From: Quillaja saponaria | Lineage: Eukaryota > Streptophyta > Magnoliopsida > Fabales > Quillajaceae | Direction of reading: 5' to 3' | Assembly (NCBI GenBank): GCA_029379385.1 | Contig: CM055617.1 | Location: forward strand, 1,178,001 to 1,242,000 | DNA: 64,000 nucleotides | Shown here: piece after piece, positions 23,883 to 34,751 of the stretch | How positions within the stretch are numbered: the first letter of the stretch is position 1 | Layout: each line of letters opens with the position of its first letter | The notes under the pieces: generated by a model | Told to the model about the DNA's origin: nothing | Database searches by the model: none | The model's input: the letters and a program-made list of their open reading frames with translations, nothing else | Translations under genes and position numbers: made by a program

Positions 23883-25126
23883 CACATATAAGATGGGTAT
23901 CCAGTAACAGCCCCCTGATCCCTGCCAGAACTTGACTGCCCAATATGAGTATTGGAATAGAAATGCTGCAGACCCTGCAACGGTGCTGCACCGGACCCAT
24001 AGGCCCCAAGCACCGACGGGGTACGTGCACCTAAACTACCTAATCCATGCGAGGCCCCACTATATCCACTCAATCCTGTTGAAACTAACCCACCTACACT
24101 ACCACTCAATCCTGTCGGAATCGCACCATGGTTCAACGCCCCCGCCATGAACGCCTGATTCATCGACCCAGGAGTCGCAAGAAACCCTGCCCCCGGGTTC
24201 GTTAGCAGCCCAGCATATACAGGATTGAGACGAGGACCGTACAATGCCAAATTCTGTGCAGCAGCCACAGCCGCCAATACAGGGTCCTGCACCTGGGTCT
24301 GAGATTGCACTGGCTGCATCAGGTTCTTGTTCTTCCCATCCGCTGCCTTCTGACAATGCAATTGGTGACCCTCGAAGATCTTGTACGGCTCTAGGAGAGT
24401 ATTCTTTGCTCCTTCCAATGTTTTATAGACAAAAAGCGCATAGCCCCTCGACTTTCCAGTATGCATGTCAAACCCAATAGGACCTGACTCAATTTCCCCA
24501 AATTTTCCGAAGAAAAGTCTCAACTTCTCTGCATCAACATCAGGAGGGACATTACTAACGTATATCTTCCGACCAGCTGTGTCCTGGCTCTGCGATGGCT
24601 GCGAAACAGGACCCACCGATGCCAATTGACACGATGCCATCCGATTGTCGATTTTCTTCTTAGGGTCCTTCAGCGCCTTTATTGCACTTTTTCGTGTTTT
24701 GAACAAAACGAATCCGTACCCTTTTGCCTTGCCAGTGTTCTTATCCTTGACTACATTGCAGTCATCGATTTCGCCAAAGGATTCAAACGCTGATACTAAA
24801 GTATCCCGAGTGGTGTCCCATCCAAGGCCATGTACGAAGATCTTCCGGTGCGAGACATCACGGTCAGCGGCGATGCGAATGAGATTGAGCACGGCAGAGT
24901 CCTTAAGGGCCGCGTTGCATAGAATCTCAATTAGCTGGTCCTTGGAATAGGGTTCGAGGAGATTGGGAAGCTTATCGGAGTCGGAGTCAGAGTCACAATC
25001 GCTGGGTGGATTCTGTTTTTGTTTTTTGGGAGTGGTTGCAAGTGATTTCTGAAGCTTTTGCTGTTTGGGTTTCTTCTCGGAATGTTTGACTAGTCTGCGT
25101 TTCTTTGTTTCGGTGATCTTTGCCAT
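23883..25126 (-). CDS. UBA2-type RNA-binding protein (UBP1-associated protein 2, two RRMs)
   Basis: UBA2 proteins are nuclear double-RRM proteins that associate with UBP1 and U-rich RNA and take part in mRNA stability, ABA and stress responses. One long exon codes for 414 aa. Residues 1-58 are basic with a serine/aspartate patch. RRM1 starts near 95 (KIFVHGLGWDT; RNP1 KGYGFVLF) and RRM2 near 186 (KIYVSNVPPDVD; RNP1-like RGYALFVY). The rest is Gly/Ala/Ser-rich, as in UBA2a and UBA2b. The reading frame runs on to 23696, but the extra part looks intronic, and a donor TGTG|GTATGC lies right after the codons for YPSYM. A matching acceptor TTTGCAG is at 22557-22559 (minus strand). Joining them completes a TGA, so the stop codon may be split by the intron; this end is inferred. 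Start at 25126 is the first ATG. Confidence 0.85.
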
Positions 25127-25271
25127 TGGAGATTAAGAAGGAGACGGGATGGTTCTGAAGGAAATTTCTAGGGTTTTTTATTGATCTGATAGTCCAAGCA
25201 AGCATACAGTTTGTACTGTTTGGATAGCGAAACCATTTGAAAAACTAAATCCAGAAACAATTGAACGTATA

Positions 25272-25345
25272 GTCTGGGTGGTGTAGTTGGTTATCACGCT
25301 AGTCTCACACACTAGAGGTCCCCGGTTCGAACCCGGGCTCAGACA
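25272..25345 (+). tRNA. tRNA-Val (anticodon CAC)
   Basis: A 74-base cloverleaf without intron. The acceptor stem GTCTGGG pairs with CTCAGAC, with one G-T pair. The D arm contains TGTAGTTGGTTATCA, the anticodon stem CTAGT pairs with ACTAG around loop CTCACAC (anticodon CAC), and the T arm CCGGG/CCCGG holds the loop TTCGAAC. Boxes A and B are intact, the discriminator base is A, and a T7 run directly after it is a pol III terminator. It reads GUG codons. It lies between the divergent UBA2 and RINGv genes and looks functional. Confidence 0.96.
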
Positions 25346-25541
25346 TTTTTTTAAAATAATTATAAATTTTAGTGATAATAATTTTTTGGCAAAATTACAT
25401 CTTTATTATAATAAATTGAATTATGAGCAAAACTTTAAAGGTAAAAAATGTCATTTATAGTCTAATGTTTGGTGTTTCCAAGTCAAAATTGTTGACAGTT
25501 GGTAATGTTTGTGCAAAATTTGTCATTCTCTCTCAAATATA
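25346..25541 (+). promoter_or_regulatory. tRNA terminator and short upstream region of the RINGv gene
   Basis: Begins with the T-run that ends tRNA-Val transcription. Only about 190 bases separate the tRNA from the RINGv start codon, so promoter and leader must be compact or overlap the tRNA. No clear TATA box was seen. Confidence 0.35.
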
Positions 25542-28500
25542 ATGGAGGATCACTCAGATTCTTCTCCGCTGGTCTCTAATCCCAAAGAGATCGACCTGGA
25601 AGCTGGACCCAGCGAGGAAATTCAATGTCGAATTTGCCTCGAAACAGAGGGTAATATAAATTACTTCAGTTGTGTTAAATTCACGTCTTTTACTCTTACA
25701 ATATTGTTAGGTTTGGAAAATTCGTTTTTTAGTTGGTGGTTGAATAGTGATTTCAGATATTACTGAGGCAAACTGAAATTCTAACAGTAGTTACATTGAA
25801 GTCTTTATAATTCTAAGCCTCCATTGTATTAGACTCAACCACCTAAACAGGGGAAACATAGGGACATGAATCTTAGTATGCAAATTCCAGTAGAAATCTT
25901 AATGCTGTGGACCCTCAATGTTACTTGAACTTATTGTTAATCTCTATATGGGTTCTTGTAGTTATGTTTCATTGTTGATCACAACCTTTGATCAGCTTAT
26001 TTCTAATCTACTTTTTTCTTTTTCTCAGGTAGGGATTTCATAGCCCCTTGCAAGTGCAGAGGCACATCAAAGTATGTACATAGGGAATGCCTGGATCATT
26101 GGCGAGCTGTAAAGGTAAGAATACCATTTTATGTTGTTCCTCAATTTCACTGGAAGATCATATTACCATCGCTATAGCAAGAAATGTTTCCAGAAGTTTA
26201 ATATATCTCTATGTGATTTTTAATTGCTAATTTATCCGTGCTAGTAAGATAGGAGTTGTATTTGTGAACTGACCAAAGCCCATTTTTCTTGGTCCTGAAT
26301 AATCTTTTCTTTTCTTTTTATTTTTTTCAATCAAACTGGTAATGTTATGCATTGCACAGACATTTGTCCCTCCACTGTTTGATTTCAGTTCCTCAGTTTG
26401 TTTGTTCACCTTGGAACATTCTCTGTTGTTCGCTTTTCTTTTGAAACCTGTTGTTATCTGCTCTACTGTAGTGTTTCTGTGAAACGTTTGGTTCATACAG
26501 ATATTTTCATCCCATGCCTAGTCAGTAAGCTTGATTCTGAATATATTCCAGGTCAGTTGATTTAATGGTTAAAGTAGAATTTATTGAATAAATATCCACG
26601 GTAGAGGTGATTTTTTAGTTAATTTTTTTTTTCTATTTTGTGACATAGATACCCATAGCATACGAGTCATATTTTCTGGTCATTGCCACTAATAAGCCTT
26701 CCACATACATCTGGTTACTTCCATTACTTCTCGCAGGAAGGATTTGCATTTGCTCATTGCACAACCTGCAAGGCTCCTTACCATTTGCAAGTTCATGCTG
26801 CTGCTGATAGGAGGTGGAGAACTTTGAAATTCCAATTCTTTGTTACAAGAGACATTATATTTATATTTCTGGCTGTTCAGCTTGTAGGTCATTTGTCTCT
26901 ATTCTTCTATGAACATTATTGTTTATCTATATTTTTCAAATTTAAAAATTGCAATTAAGTATATATATTTATATGCCTTTATTTTCCTTGAATTGTAGGT
27001 CATTACTTCACTGGCTTATTTGGTTTATTTAATAGATGGTCACCAGCAGTTCTGGCTTCGTCTTTCTTGGGGTTTCGATAGTGAGCTTAGCTTTTACTAT
27101 ATATGCAGTAATATATCAAGATATAAGTATTATCTAGCAGAACGCTTACACAAGTATTCTACTTTGAACTGTGAGTGTAGTTGAGTTTTTCTTATTTAAA
27201 AATCTTAGTCTTGTACTTCACATACCGATCTGGGAATCTGGTGGAAGAGGGAATTCTGACTTTCCTCAACAAAAGTAACCTATCTGGTAGTTAATTTTGT
27301 AAAGCTACAGGTTGGTCAGCTCCTCTGGCCAAATGTTTGCCATCTGCTGATTTTTCTGATGTCGTGTCTTTTCCTTATCGTTGTGCTTTATCTGGAAGTT
27401 GTTTCTGCTGATCACATTACTAGGTTTCTCTTGTTGCACAAGCTTTAATTGGGGTTTGATTGAATGCCTGGATATCATTCTTAAGATTATGAAAATAAGT
27501 GTGTGAATAATGAGTGGAAGCTTTTATGTTAGTTCTGTTCGTCTAATGATGGTGGTCTAGATAAACTGTCCTTCTACCTTTTCCATTAACAGATATCCTG
27601 GTTTGGAATCAGTAATTCTCATATTGTTGTTTGAATATACAGGAGCACTATTATTTTTTGCTTTGCTTGGGTTATCTGGTTGCTTCATTACTTGCTATGA
27701 TCAAAGAGTACGCAATGATTTCACTCAACCTTGTCGAGAATTATATCTTTGTTGCTGTCAACCTAGGTACAATTCTGCTGCATACTTTTATGAACTTTTA
27801 ACATAGTTATTGCAAATGATCAAAAACTCTGAGACTTTCAGTGCTGCATCATTATGGTCATGCCTCCTCTGAAGTTTATATAAACTGAGGAATGCTGGGT
27901 TTTTAGGGATGCTAGAAACTGAGTATCATTTGAGCTTAAAAGCATGTAAGTTTTAGTAAGTGTTGGATTGTCATTTACACCATGTTGGACCCCCCAGTGT
28001 TAGATACTACTGTATCATAATTGATCCCAGGCTCCCAGCTAAAGAAATGGAAAGAATCCAGGCACATTTGGACATCCTTTCCTTTCAAGGGATGGTAAAA
28101 TGGTAAAATTATATGATACTACCATTCATTTTATCTAAGTTTGCTTGTGCTTCTTTTTATTCAGTATTTGTTTATTGCTTAAAATGATTATGGGCATATT
28201 CCTTACTTATGTTGAACTCTACACAGCTTATGCAAAAAATGAGGGTATAAAAATAGTGAAACTATTACAAAGCCTAAATTGACCCACTCAACAGTTTGGA
28301 ACCAGAAGTATGGCATGCTAATATCATGTGCATATTATTTGTTCATAATTCATAAGCTACATGGACTGCCCCACCATAACTGTAGTAACCGTGGTTGATT
28401 CAATTGTTTGTGGTGTTGCAGAGTTTGTGCTGACTGCCATTTGCCAGGCACTCTTTGTATGTGGACAGATTGTACCACATGCTTTGAAAATTGTGGAACT

Positions 28501-29426
28501 ATGACTACTGAATGTGGTTGCTTAGAAGGTGCTGGTGAAGCAGGATTACCAATATTGTTTATAGTGGCTTTGGTTATGGTAGGACTTTTTATCGGGATAT
28601 TCTACAGTGTTTTGGTGGTTACCATGGTTGTACAGCGGATTTGGCAGCGACATTATCATATATTAGCAAAAAGGATGCTAACAAAGGTGAGTGGTATTGC
28701 CTATCTGAAATTTGGGTCCATATGCTGCATTTCAGTGCCATGAATTACATGTCTATTATGTGCGGAGCTAATCAGGTTAACATGGATGACTCAATGATCT
28801 ATTGCATACTGGTTGGCCTATCCAGTTGTAGTTGTAGTCATATAGAAGTATTAGTCAACATTTTATCGATTGAGAATATCTTCATAGCTGAAGATTTTGG
28901 TTTCCTTTCTGTGTTTTACTTTTTCAAATTAACTAAGTGGACACTGTTGATAGAGCATTAGTATTTTAAAGAATTTTCATCAGTTGGTTAGGTAATAGAG
29001 GATGAGACATTGGAGTTGATGAAAACGGATACCATACGTGCCTTGTTTGTGGTAATTCTTATATTGCATGATTGATCAGGCATCTAGGTCCAAAAGATTT
29101 TGGACACATCCTTCAATCTCCTTATTTGCAATTTTGACACAAAACTATTGTTGGAAGCAATTCTACATTGAGGTGAGATATTCCTAACTCTTTATTGCCT
29201 GGTGTTGCAACTTGCAAGTTTCAACCATAACTGCATGCGTGGTTGATACTTGATACATACGTAACTTATATTCCAACATCATCTTATATAATAAACTGGT
29301 TTTCTTTTTCTCTACAAGGAATATGTGGTCGATGATGTTGATGGCGACATGACCGGGACTGATTGGTCTCCTCCACCTCTCCCGGCTGAACATGTTCAGC
29401 AGCTGGAAACACTCGGTCTCCTATGA
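25542..29426 (+). CDS. RING-variant (C4HC3, MARCH-like) membrane E3 ubiquitin ligase
   Basis: Likely a membrane-bound E3 ubiquitin ligase. Exons are 25542-25650, 26029-26114, 26737-26883, 26999-27107, 27643-27766, 28422-28686 and 29319-29426, giving 315 aa. The RINGv domain spans residues 29-76: Cys29, Cys32, Cys44, Cys46, His54, Cys57, Cys73 and Cys76 have the C4HC3 order, with Trp61 in DHW as usual. Hydrophobic segments follow near 100-128 (IIFIFLAVQLVITSLAYLVYL), at ALLFFALLGLSGCFITC and at GLPILFIVALVMVGLFIGIF, enough for three or four membrane passes. Between them is a Cys-rich loop (CRELYLCCCQPR, CADCHLPGTLCMWTDCTTC). The tail ends with a conserved acidic/proline motif, DWSPPPLPAEHVQQLETLGLL. 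A further in-frame 93-base exon-like segment at 29080-29172 could be included in some transcripts. Substrate unknown. Confidence 0.9.
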
Positions 29427-30600
29427 ATTTGAAAGGGGTCATACAGTTGTGACAACAATATCATGGTGAAAATGTAGCATGCCCCTGCATTTTGATAGGA
29501 CAGATCATGTGATGTGCAAGCGTTTTGGTGCGTTTTGGTTTAAGTTGTCAAATACAGAGAGAAAATCTCAGAACTAGTCAATGTTGTATGATTATGTCTG
29601 TGTAATTTGGTGTTTTATGAAAGCCTTTGGAATTCTTTTCCATCTACCATTGTAAGGAAACGGGAATAAAATTCCTTAAATATGCTTTAGGCAGTTTTCT
29701 GTAAAAATAAAAGATTCAATTTTTATTTTTATTTTTATTTTTTCCTTTTGACAAGTAAAACAATGAACATTGTTATTTTTGTGCATGAATCTATTTTTAA
29801 CTGGGAGGAATTAAATATTCTTAAATGAAATAATATAAATAAAATAGAGCCAGAGCCAGAAACAGAGACACGGAACATGTTTTTTTGGATTATTTTGATG
29901 TTGATTAGACACCGAGGCACCGACCCCAACCGACTAGCCAGACAATATGCAGTCGGCGTGCTATGCTTCTTATGATGATGTCATGACTTTTTTTATTTGA
30001 TAAGATGACGTTATGCGCACATTATTCATGGTACCCACGGCATCATTATTATAAATTTTTTGGTAGGGGAATAATGTTTTGATTAATTTATATATAATTT
30101 TAATTAATATATTTTTTAATTTAAATTATTTACTCAAAATTAAAGAATTTGTAAAACTTTACTTTTTATAAATTTTGAATGACCAAAATATGGTCAAGCA
30201 TTTTTATTTTATTTTTTTGAGCGAATTCAAATGGTCTGTTGTGCACATAAAATAATATGTGATAAAATTAAAAATAATTTTTTTAAAAAACATTAATACT
30301 CTCTACAATATCTGGAGCATTGTTGCTTTCTCTCGTACAACTTCCTCCTGTGGCGGAGAAAAAAGATCCAAATCCCTGTTGAGCACACAGAAACTAGGAG
30401 TCCAGTAAAATACTATATTACCATGTCCAAAACCATCCAACCGAACAACGTTATAAAAAACTAAACCCCACCTGCCAGCCTTATCCACTTCTCTATTTAT
30501 CTTCCTTATAAATTACTGAGATAATTACTTTTCTGTCAAGTCAGACTCAAATCCAACTGCAATAGCCTTCAACAAATTTCAACTTTCTAAAGAGTGAAGG
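29427..30600 (+). promoter_or_regulatory. 3' UTR of RINGv gene, AT-rich spacer, and promoter of a small gene
   Basis: The first 300 bases are the probable 3' UTR with possible AATAAA-like signals (GGGAATAAAATTCC near 29660). The middle is AT-rich and empty. A TATA-like TATAAATT lies at about 30507-30514, some 90 bases before the next start codon, where it should be for a short leader. Confidence 0.45.
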
Positions 30601-30837
30601 ATGGCTGATATTGCAATTTTGGTTGCTGAGGAGCATGAAAGGAGGGTGAAGATTTTGAGGAAAATAAATTGTGATACTGAAGGAAACCAGGAAATTCACA
30701 TGGCTTCTTGTATTTCAGAATTGGTCCAGAGGGTCACAGAGAAAATTGGAGCACACAGGACTGAGCTTGGCAAATTGGTTTTGGAGCCCAAGAACCAAAT
30801 CAGTGTTGCTGCTTCTTCTAGCTTCTTCTCTGCTTGA
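30601..30837 (+). CDS. Small intronless protein of unknown function (78 aa)
   Basis: A single-exon ORF with a TATA-like box about 90 bases upstream and a good context (GAAGGATGGCT). The protein starts MADIAILVAEEHERRVKILR, is mostly charged and probably helical, has one cysteine pair (Cys24, Cys37) and ends in a serine-rich SSSFFSA. No signal peptide or membrane segment. I do not recognise a named family, although short plant proteins with a similar MADIAILVAEE start seem familiar. The case for a real gene is the promoter-like spacing and the non-repetitive composition; a chance ORF is possible. Confidence 0.55.
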   Translation: MADIAILVAEEHERRVKILRKINCDTEGNQEIHMASCISELVQRVTEKIGAHRTELGKLVLEPKNQISVAASSSFFSA

Positions 30838-31708
30838 AATTTTTCTTTGCTGATGAGTAAAAGGAATAGTAATTATGTCTATATTTCCTGGGTGTCTGGG
30901 TCTTTGTACATAGTTAACTTTTGAATTAAAAATAAAATAAATAAACAATTTTAAGATCCTAATTGTGATATTGGGTTAGAAATAAGGATAACAATGAGTA
31001 TCCGATCTAAACCGAAATAGGTTTATCTTGATCATATGTTTTTTTGTGTTTATTTACAGATTATATGAGATTAAATATGATCAGATCGGGTATTTGATCC
31101 GATCTACTATATTTCTATTAAAAAATTATTCAATTGGCTAAAGTTTGTAAAGTGAAAATATTTTCACTAATTACAAGAAAGGAGGGAGAATTAATTGTCA
31201 CAATGCCATTATTATAAAAAGGAGGCAAATAATATCAACCCATATAGTTCTATCTAGATTGGATTTTCATTCAATTGGTTGCGAGGTGGGTTAGAATTTA
31301 TGTTATGATATAAAGATCTTAATTCTTAATTCAATTGGTTGCAAGTTAGGCTAGAATTTAAGAGTAAAGTTGCTGATCCTAATCCTGATGTCACCATGTC
31401 TTCCATTTGCATGCATTAAATTGCAATTTCATTTTCACCAAAAAAATAAAAAAAAAATTCTTCTTGTCCTTTAGCTAGTGGCATATACCAGAGCCTAAGC
31501 CTCTTTCCCTTTAATGGGGTTCAAATAAATAATAAAAAGAAAATCAAGGGGCAGAGTTGGAAGGCAATAACTTCCAAAATAAAAAATTATCTCTTTCGTA
31601 ATCAACGAAGCCCTGCACTCAAATTATCTGAAAATATGAATTTGGAAAAACCCAACCTGTAGAAGAGAAGGAAAGCCCAGAAAAATCTGAACTTGTTCAC
31701 TCTCTCTC
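30838..31708. other. Spacer with a short direct repeat, promoter of the SDR gene
   Basis: AT-rich. A phrase of about 32 bases beginning ATTCAATTGGTTGC occurs twice, near 31270 and 31330, with a few mismatches. The last 200 bases form the leader/promoter of the SDR gene. Nothing else was seen. Confidence 0.4.
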
Positions 31709-33853
31709 ATGGCTTTCAGTGACGATGACCATCCAGTGGTACTCATCACGGGTTGTTCTCGAGGAGGAATAGGCCACGCGCTGGCACGCGCCTTCGCAGC
31801 TAATAAATGTACGGTGGTGGCTACCAGTAGGTCTAGGGCATCGATGCCGGATTTGGATCAGGACCCAAGGTTTTTTTTACAAGAGCTCGATGTTTTGTCA
31901 GATCAGAGTGTGGAACGGGTGCTGAAGAATGTGATGGAAAAATATGGACGGATTGATGTGTTGGTAAATAACGCTGGCATTCAATGTGTTGGCCCTCTTG
32001 CTGAGATCCCTGTCTCTGCTATCCACCACACTTTTGATACCAATGTTTACGGTACAGTACCATCATTTTCTCTCTTTAAGTTGTAAGATAAAACTTAGAT
32101 TGCTAAATAGGAATTAGGAACCTAGCTTGTATGCCTGGGAAGAATTTACTTTATTTTTTGGGGTAAATTAGAGTGGTTGTGGTGATTTGGACTAATACTC
32201 TTAAATTTAATCAGAATGAGTTTTGTCTTTAATCCAACAAAGAATTGTTGGCAATTTTGAAGCCATCAAGACTCAGTCTTAGATTTTGAATTTTTGTACC
32301 TTGAGAAGTGAGAATGGTCTTGCTGTAAAGACTGGACTTTTGAAGTGATTTTTTGGTGTCTTTCTGTTATGCAGCTTATGTGATACACGTTCCTTCTCTA
32401 TGATATTCCTACACTCAGTGCTAAAGGCTAGACGAGCATTCATTTAGCAAAAATGTGTCCCATGTGTTTTTCTATGATGTCACTCAGGCATGTACCCTAC
32501 ACAATTTATTGCATTGCCACTTAAATTATGTATTTGTTTGTCATTTCTCATTCAGGTTCCTTGAGATTGGTTCAAGCTGTTGTTCCTCACATGGCAACTA
32601 AGAAGAAAGGGAAGATTGTGAATGTTGGTAGCGTTACTGTTATGGCTCCTGGACCTTGGGCTGGTGCTTACACTGCATCCAAGGCTGCCCTTCATGCACT
32701 AACCGATACCTTGAGGTTTGCTTATTGTTCATACTTGCAGTACTCTTAAGATGATTCACTCCAGAGAAAAATAGAAGGATAATAAAAATAGGAAAATGAT
32801 TTAAAAAATCGATCTGTAAATAGCAATTCAGATATTTTAGTTATTCTAACCACAAGTTTTAGATACATATATATTTCACTAGCGTTGTCTTTCTCAGAGA
32901 AGAAGTTGGCATTGGTAAATTTTGACCAGTTTCATCTTTTTCAAACGGTAGAAGTAGCATTACTACCCAAAATGGTACTAAGCTGTAGGTACTCCTGTAT
33001 CAGACTAGTGTCATCTTTCTCAAAGAAAAGAAGGCAAAATGCTTGTCAAAAATGTCAAAGAAGTCGCTCTGAAAGGTTGTCGTCTTGCTTTAACAGAACA
33101 TCACCCTGGAGATAACAGTGTTCTTTCAGAATTGTCATATTGTCTAAGATATAGATATATTTTTAAACTTTCCTTTCATTCCCTATGCACTGATGCACGT
33201 CCATTTAGGTGACTGGACCATCTTATTCTGCTCTAGATGAAATTGTTGTCTCGTGGAGTTTGTCCACTAAAAGCTGCTTTCCCACTTTACCGAAGCTCAA
33301 AGTCGGCGGATTTTCTGTTCTAAGATATCAGTGTCTCTGTATTGAACTGACAATGGATAGAAAATTCTTAACATAGAATGAGAAATAACAACCTTTTCTC
33401 GCTAGGAATCTGAGGACAGGACCTTCCCAATTACTATATCTAGCTTGTATAACTTTGCTTCCTATGATGATTCTCTTCATGTGTATTGTCTCAAAAGTAG
33501 TGCTTGCGAAATACAGATTGGAGTTAAGGCATTTTGGTATTGATGTCATCAATGTTGTCCCTGGAGCTGTCCAGTCAAACATTGGAAATTCTGCTGTATC
33601 CAGCTACAACCGTATGCCCGAGTGGAACTTGTACAAGCCTTTTGAAGCAGTTATCCGAGAGAGAGCTTATTTTTCACAAAGATCCAAGTCAACCCCTTCA
33701 GATGAGTTTGCTAAGAATACCGTGGCTGCTGTTCTGAAGAAGAATCCACCAGCCTGGTTCTCCTCTGGTCACTACTCCTCCATTATGGCTATCATGTACC
33801 ATCTGCCACTCTGTATCAAAGATTTTATTATGAGAAAAACAATGAAATGTTGA
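31709..33853 (+). CDS. Short-chain dehydrogenase/reductase, AYR1-like (NADPH-dependent 1-acyl-DHAP reductase type)
   Basis: A classical SDR. Its closest characterised relatives are yeast Ayr1-type reductases, which reduce 1-acyl-dihydroxyacetone phosphate in lipid synthesis; plant members are annotated by this similarity. Three exons, 31709-32051, 32556-32715 and 33517-33853, give 279 aa. The Rossmann motif is TGCSRGGIG (residues 14-22), with the double Gly seen in Ayr1-like proteins. The NNAG motif is near residues 88-91, and the catalytic triad is Ser140, Tyr153 and Lys157 (YTASK). [14 protein letters not shown] is the usual segment after the active site. There is no signal peptide. The C-terminal part ([20 protein letters not shown]) is moderately hydrophobic and may touch a membrane. 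The specific substrate is not proven. Confidence 0.88.
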
Positions 33854-34751
33854 GCTTATGAATTGCTGATAGTTTTGCATGTACTTTCAGATCATAAAAT
33901 AATTGGTAAATGAAATCAACATTTCGCTCTCCTGCGTAGAGCTCAATAGGCAGAGCGCCTGTTTCCAACTTAGGAGCACTCTCATATAACAGTGATACAA
34001 TATATTTAATTATTTGTATATTCTAACAGTAAAGGCTAACTTCATTTTCTTCTCAAAAGAGAAGAGAGAACAAAAGAAAAAAGTTCAATTGCCTAACCCA
34101 ACAGAAATTAAACCCAAAATCTCCACTTCAAGAAATGGATACACGGCAACTAAAAGACCTTTGATCATGATGCTACGTACTAGTTGGGGTCAAAACAAAA
34201 TGTGAGGATAACAAAAACAAACGGGCAGGGGAAAAGAAAATTCTTGAAGGACTCAGCCAAAGCAATCTGATGGGTGATGATATGGTGAATTAGATAGTAT
34301 TCGTAAGCTAGAACTCAATAGCTTCAGACATCAACGATGATTTCAGGATGCAAAAGAGTAAAATTTAATTGAGGCACTGATAGGCTTTACAGGTTCATAT
34401 TTTAATAGGCAAAATCATAAAATTCCGTCAAGTTGTTCAATGTTTAATGTGTACTTGTCAAACAACATAAATACAAACATTAAGCAGTGTGAAGAAACTT
34501 TCATAATCTGAGACGGTACCTTTTTCAGAGAACCAAGCTCTAGTGAATTTGTTAAAAAGCATTTAGTATCTCTCCATAAACTACTTTCTTGGGCTTTTTA
34601 TCCAATGAATCAATCTGTTATAATTTTACCTCCTTATATCTGTCAGTCTAAATAAACAACTCCAATCAGACAAGAAAACTTGCAAATCTACAGAAGTTGC
34701 TTTTGTTTTAAACAAGGTCATATTGGTTACACTGACTACTTACCATGAGTC
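33854..34751. other. 3' spacer between SDR and RPRD1-like genes
   Basis: Contains the 3' UTRs of two converging genes. At about 33924-33978 there is a tRNA-like half: a D-arm-like AGAGCTCAATAGGCAGAGC followed by an anticodon-arm-like segment ending CTTAGGAG, with no T arm. No other gene was seen. Confidence 0.45.

Noticed and set aside
32885..33115. ORF inside the second intron of the SDR gene
   Set aside because: Lies between exons that join in phase; no domain similarity.
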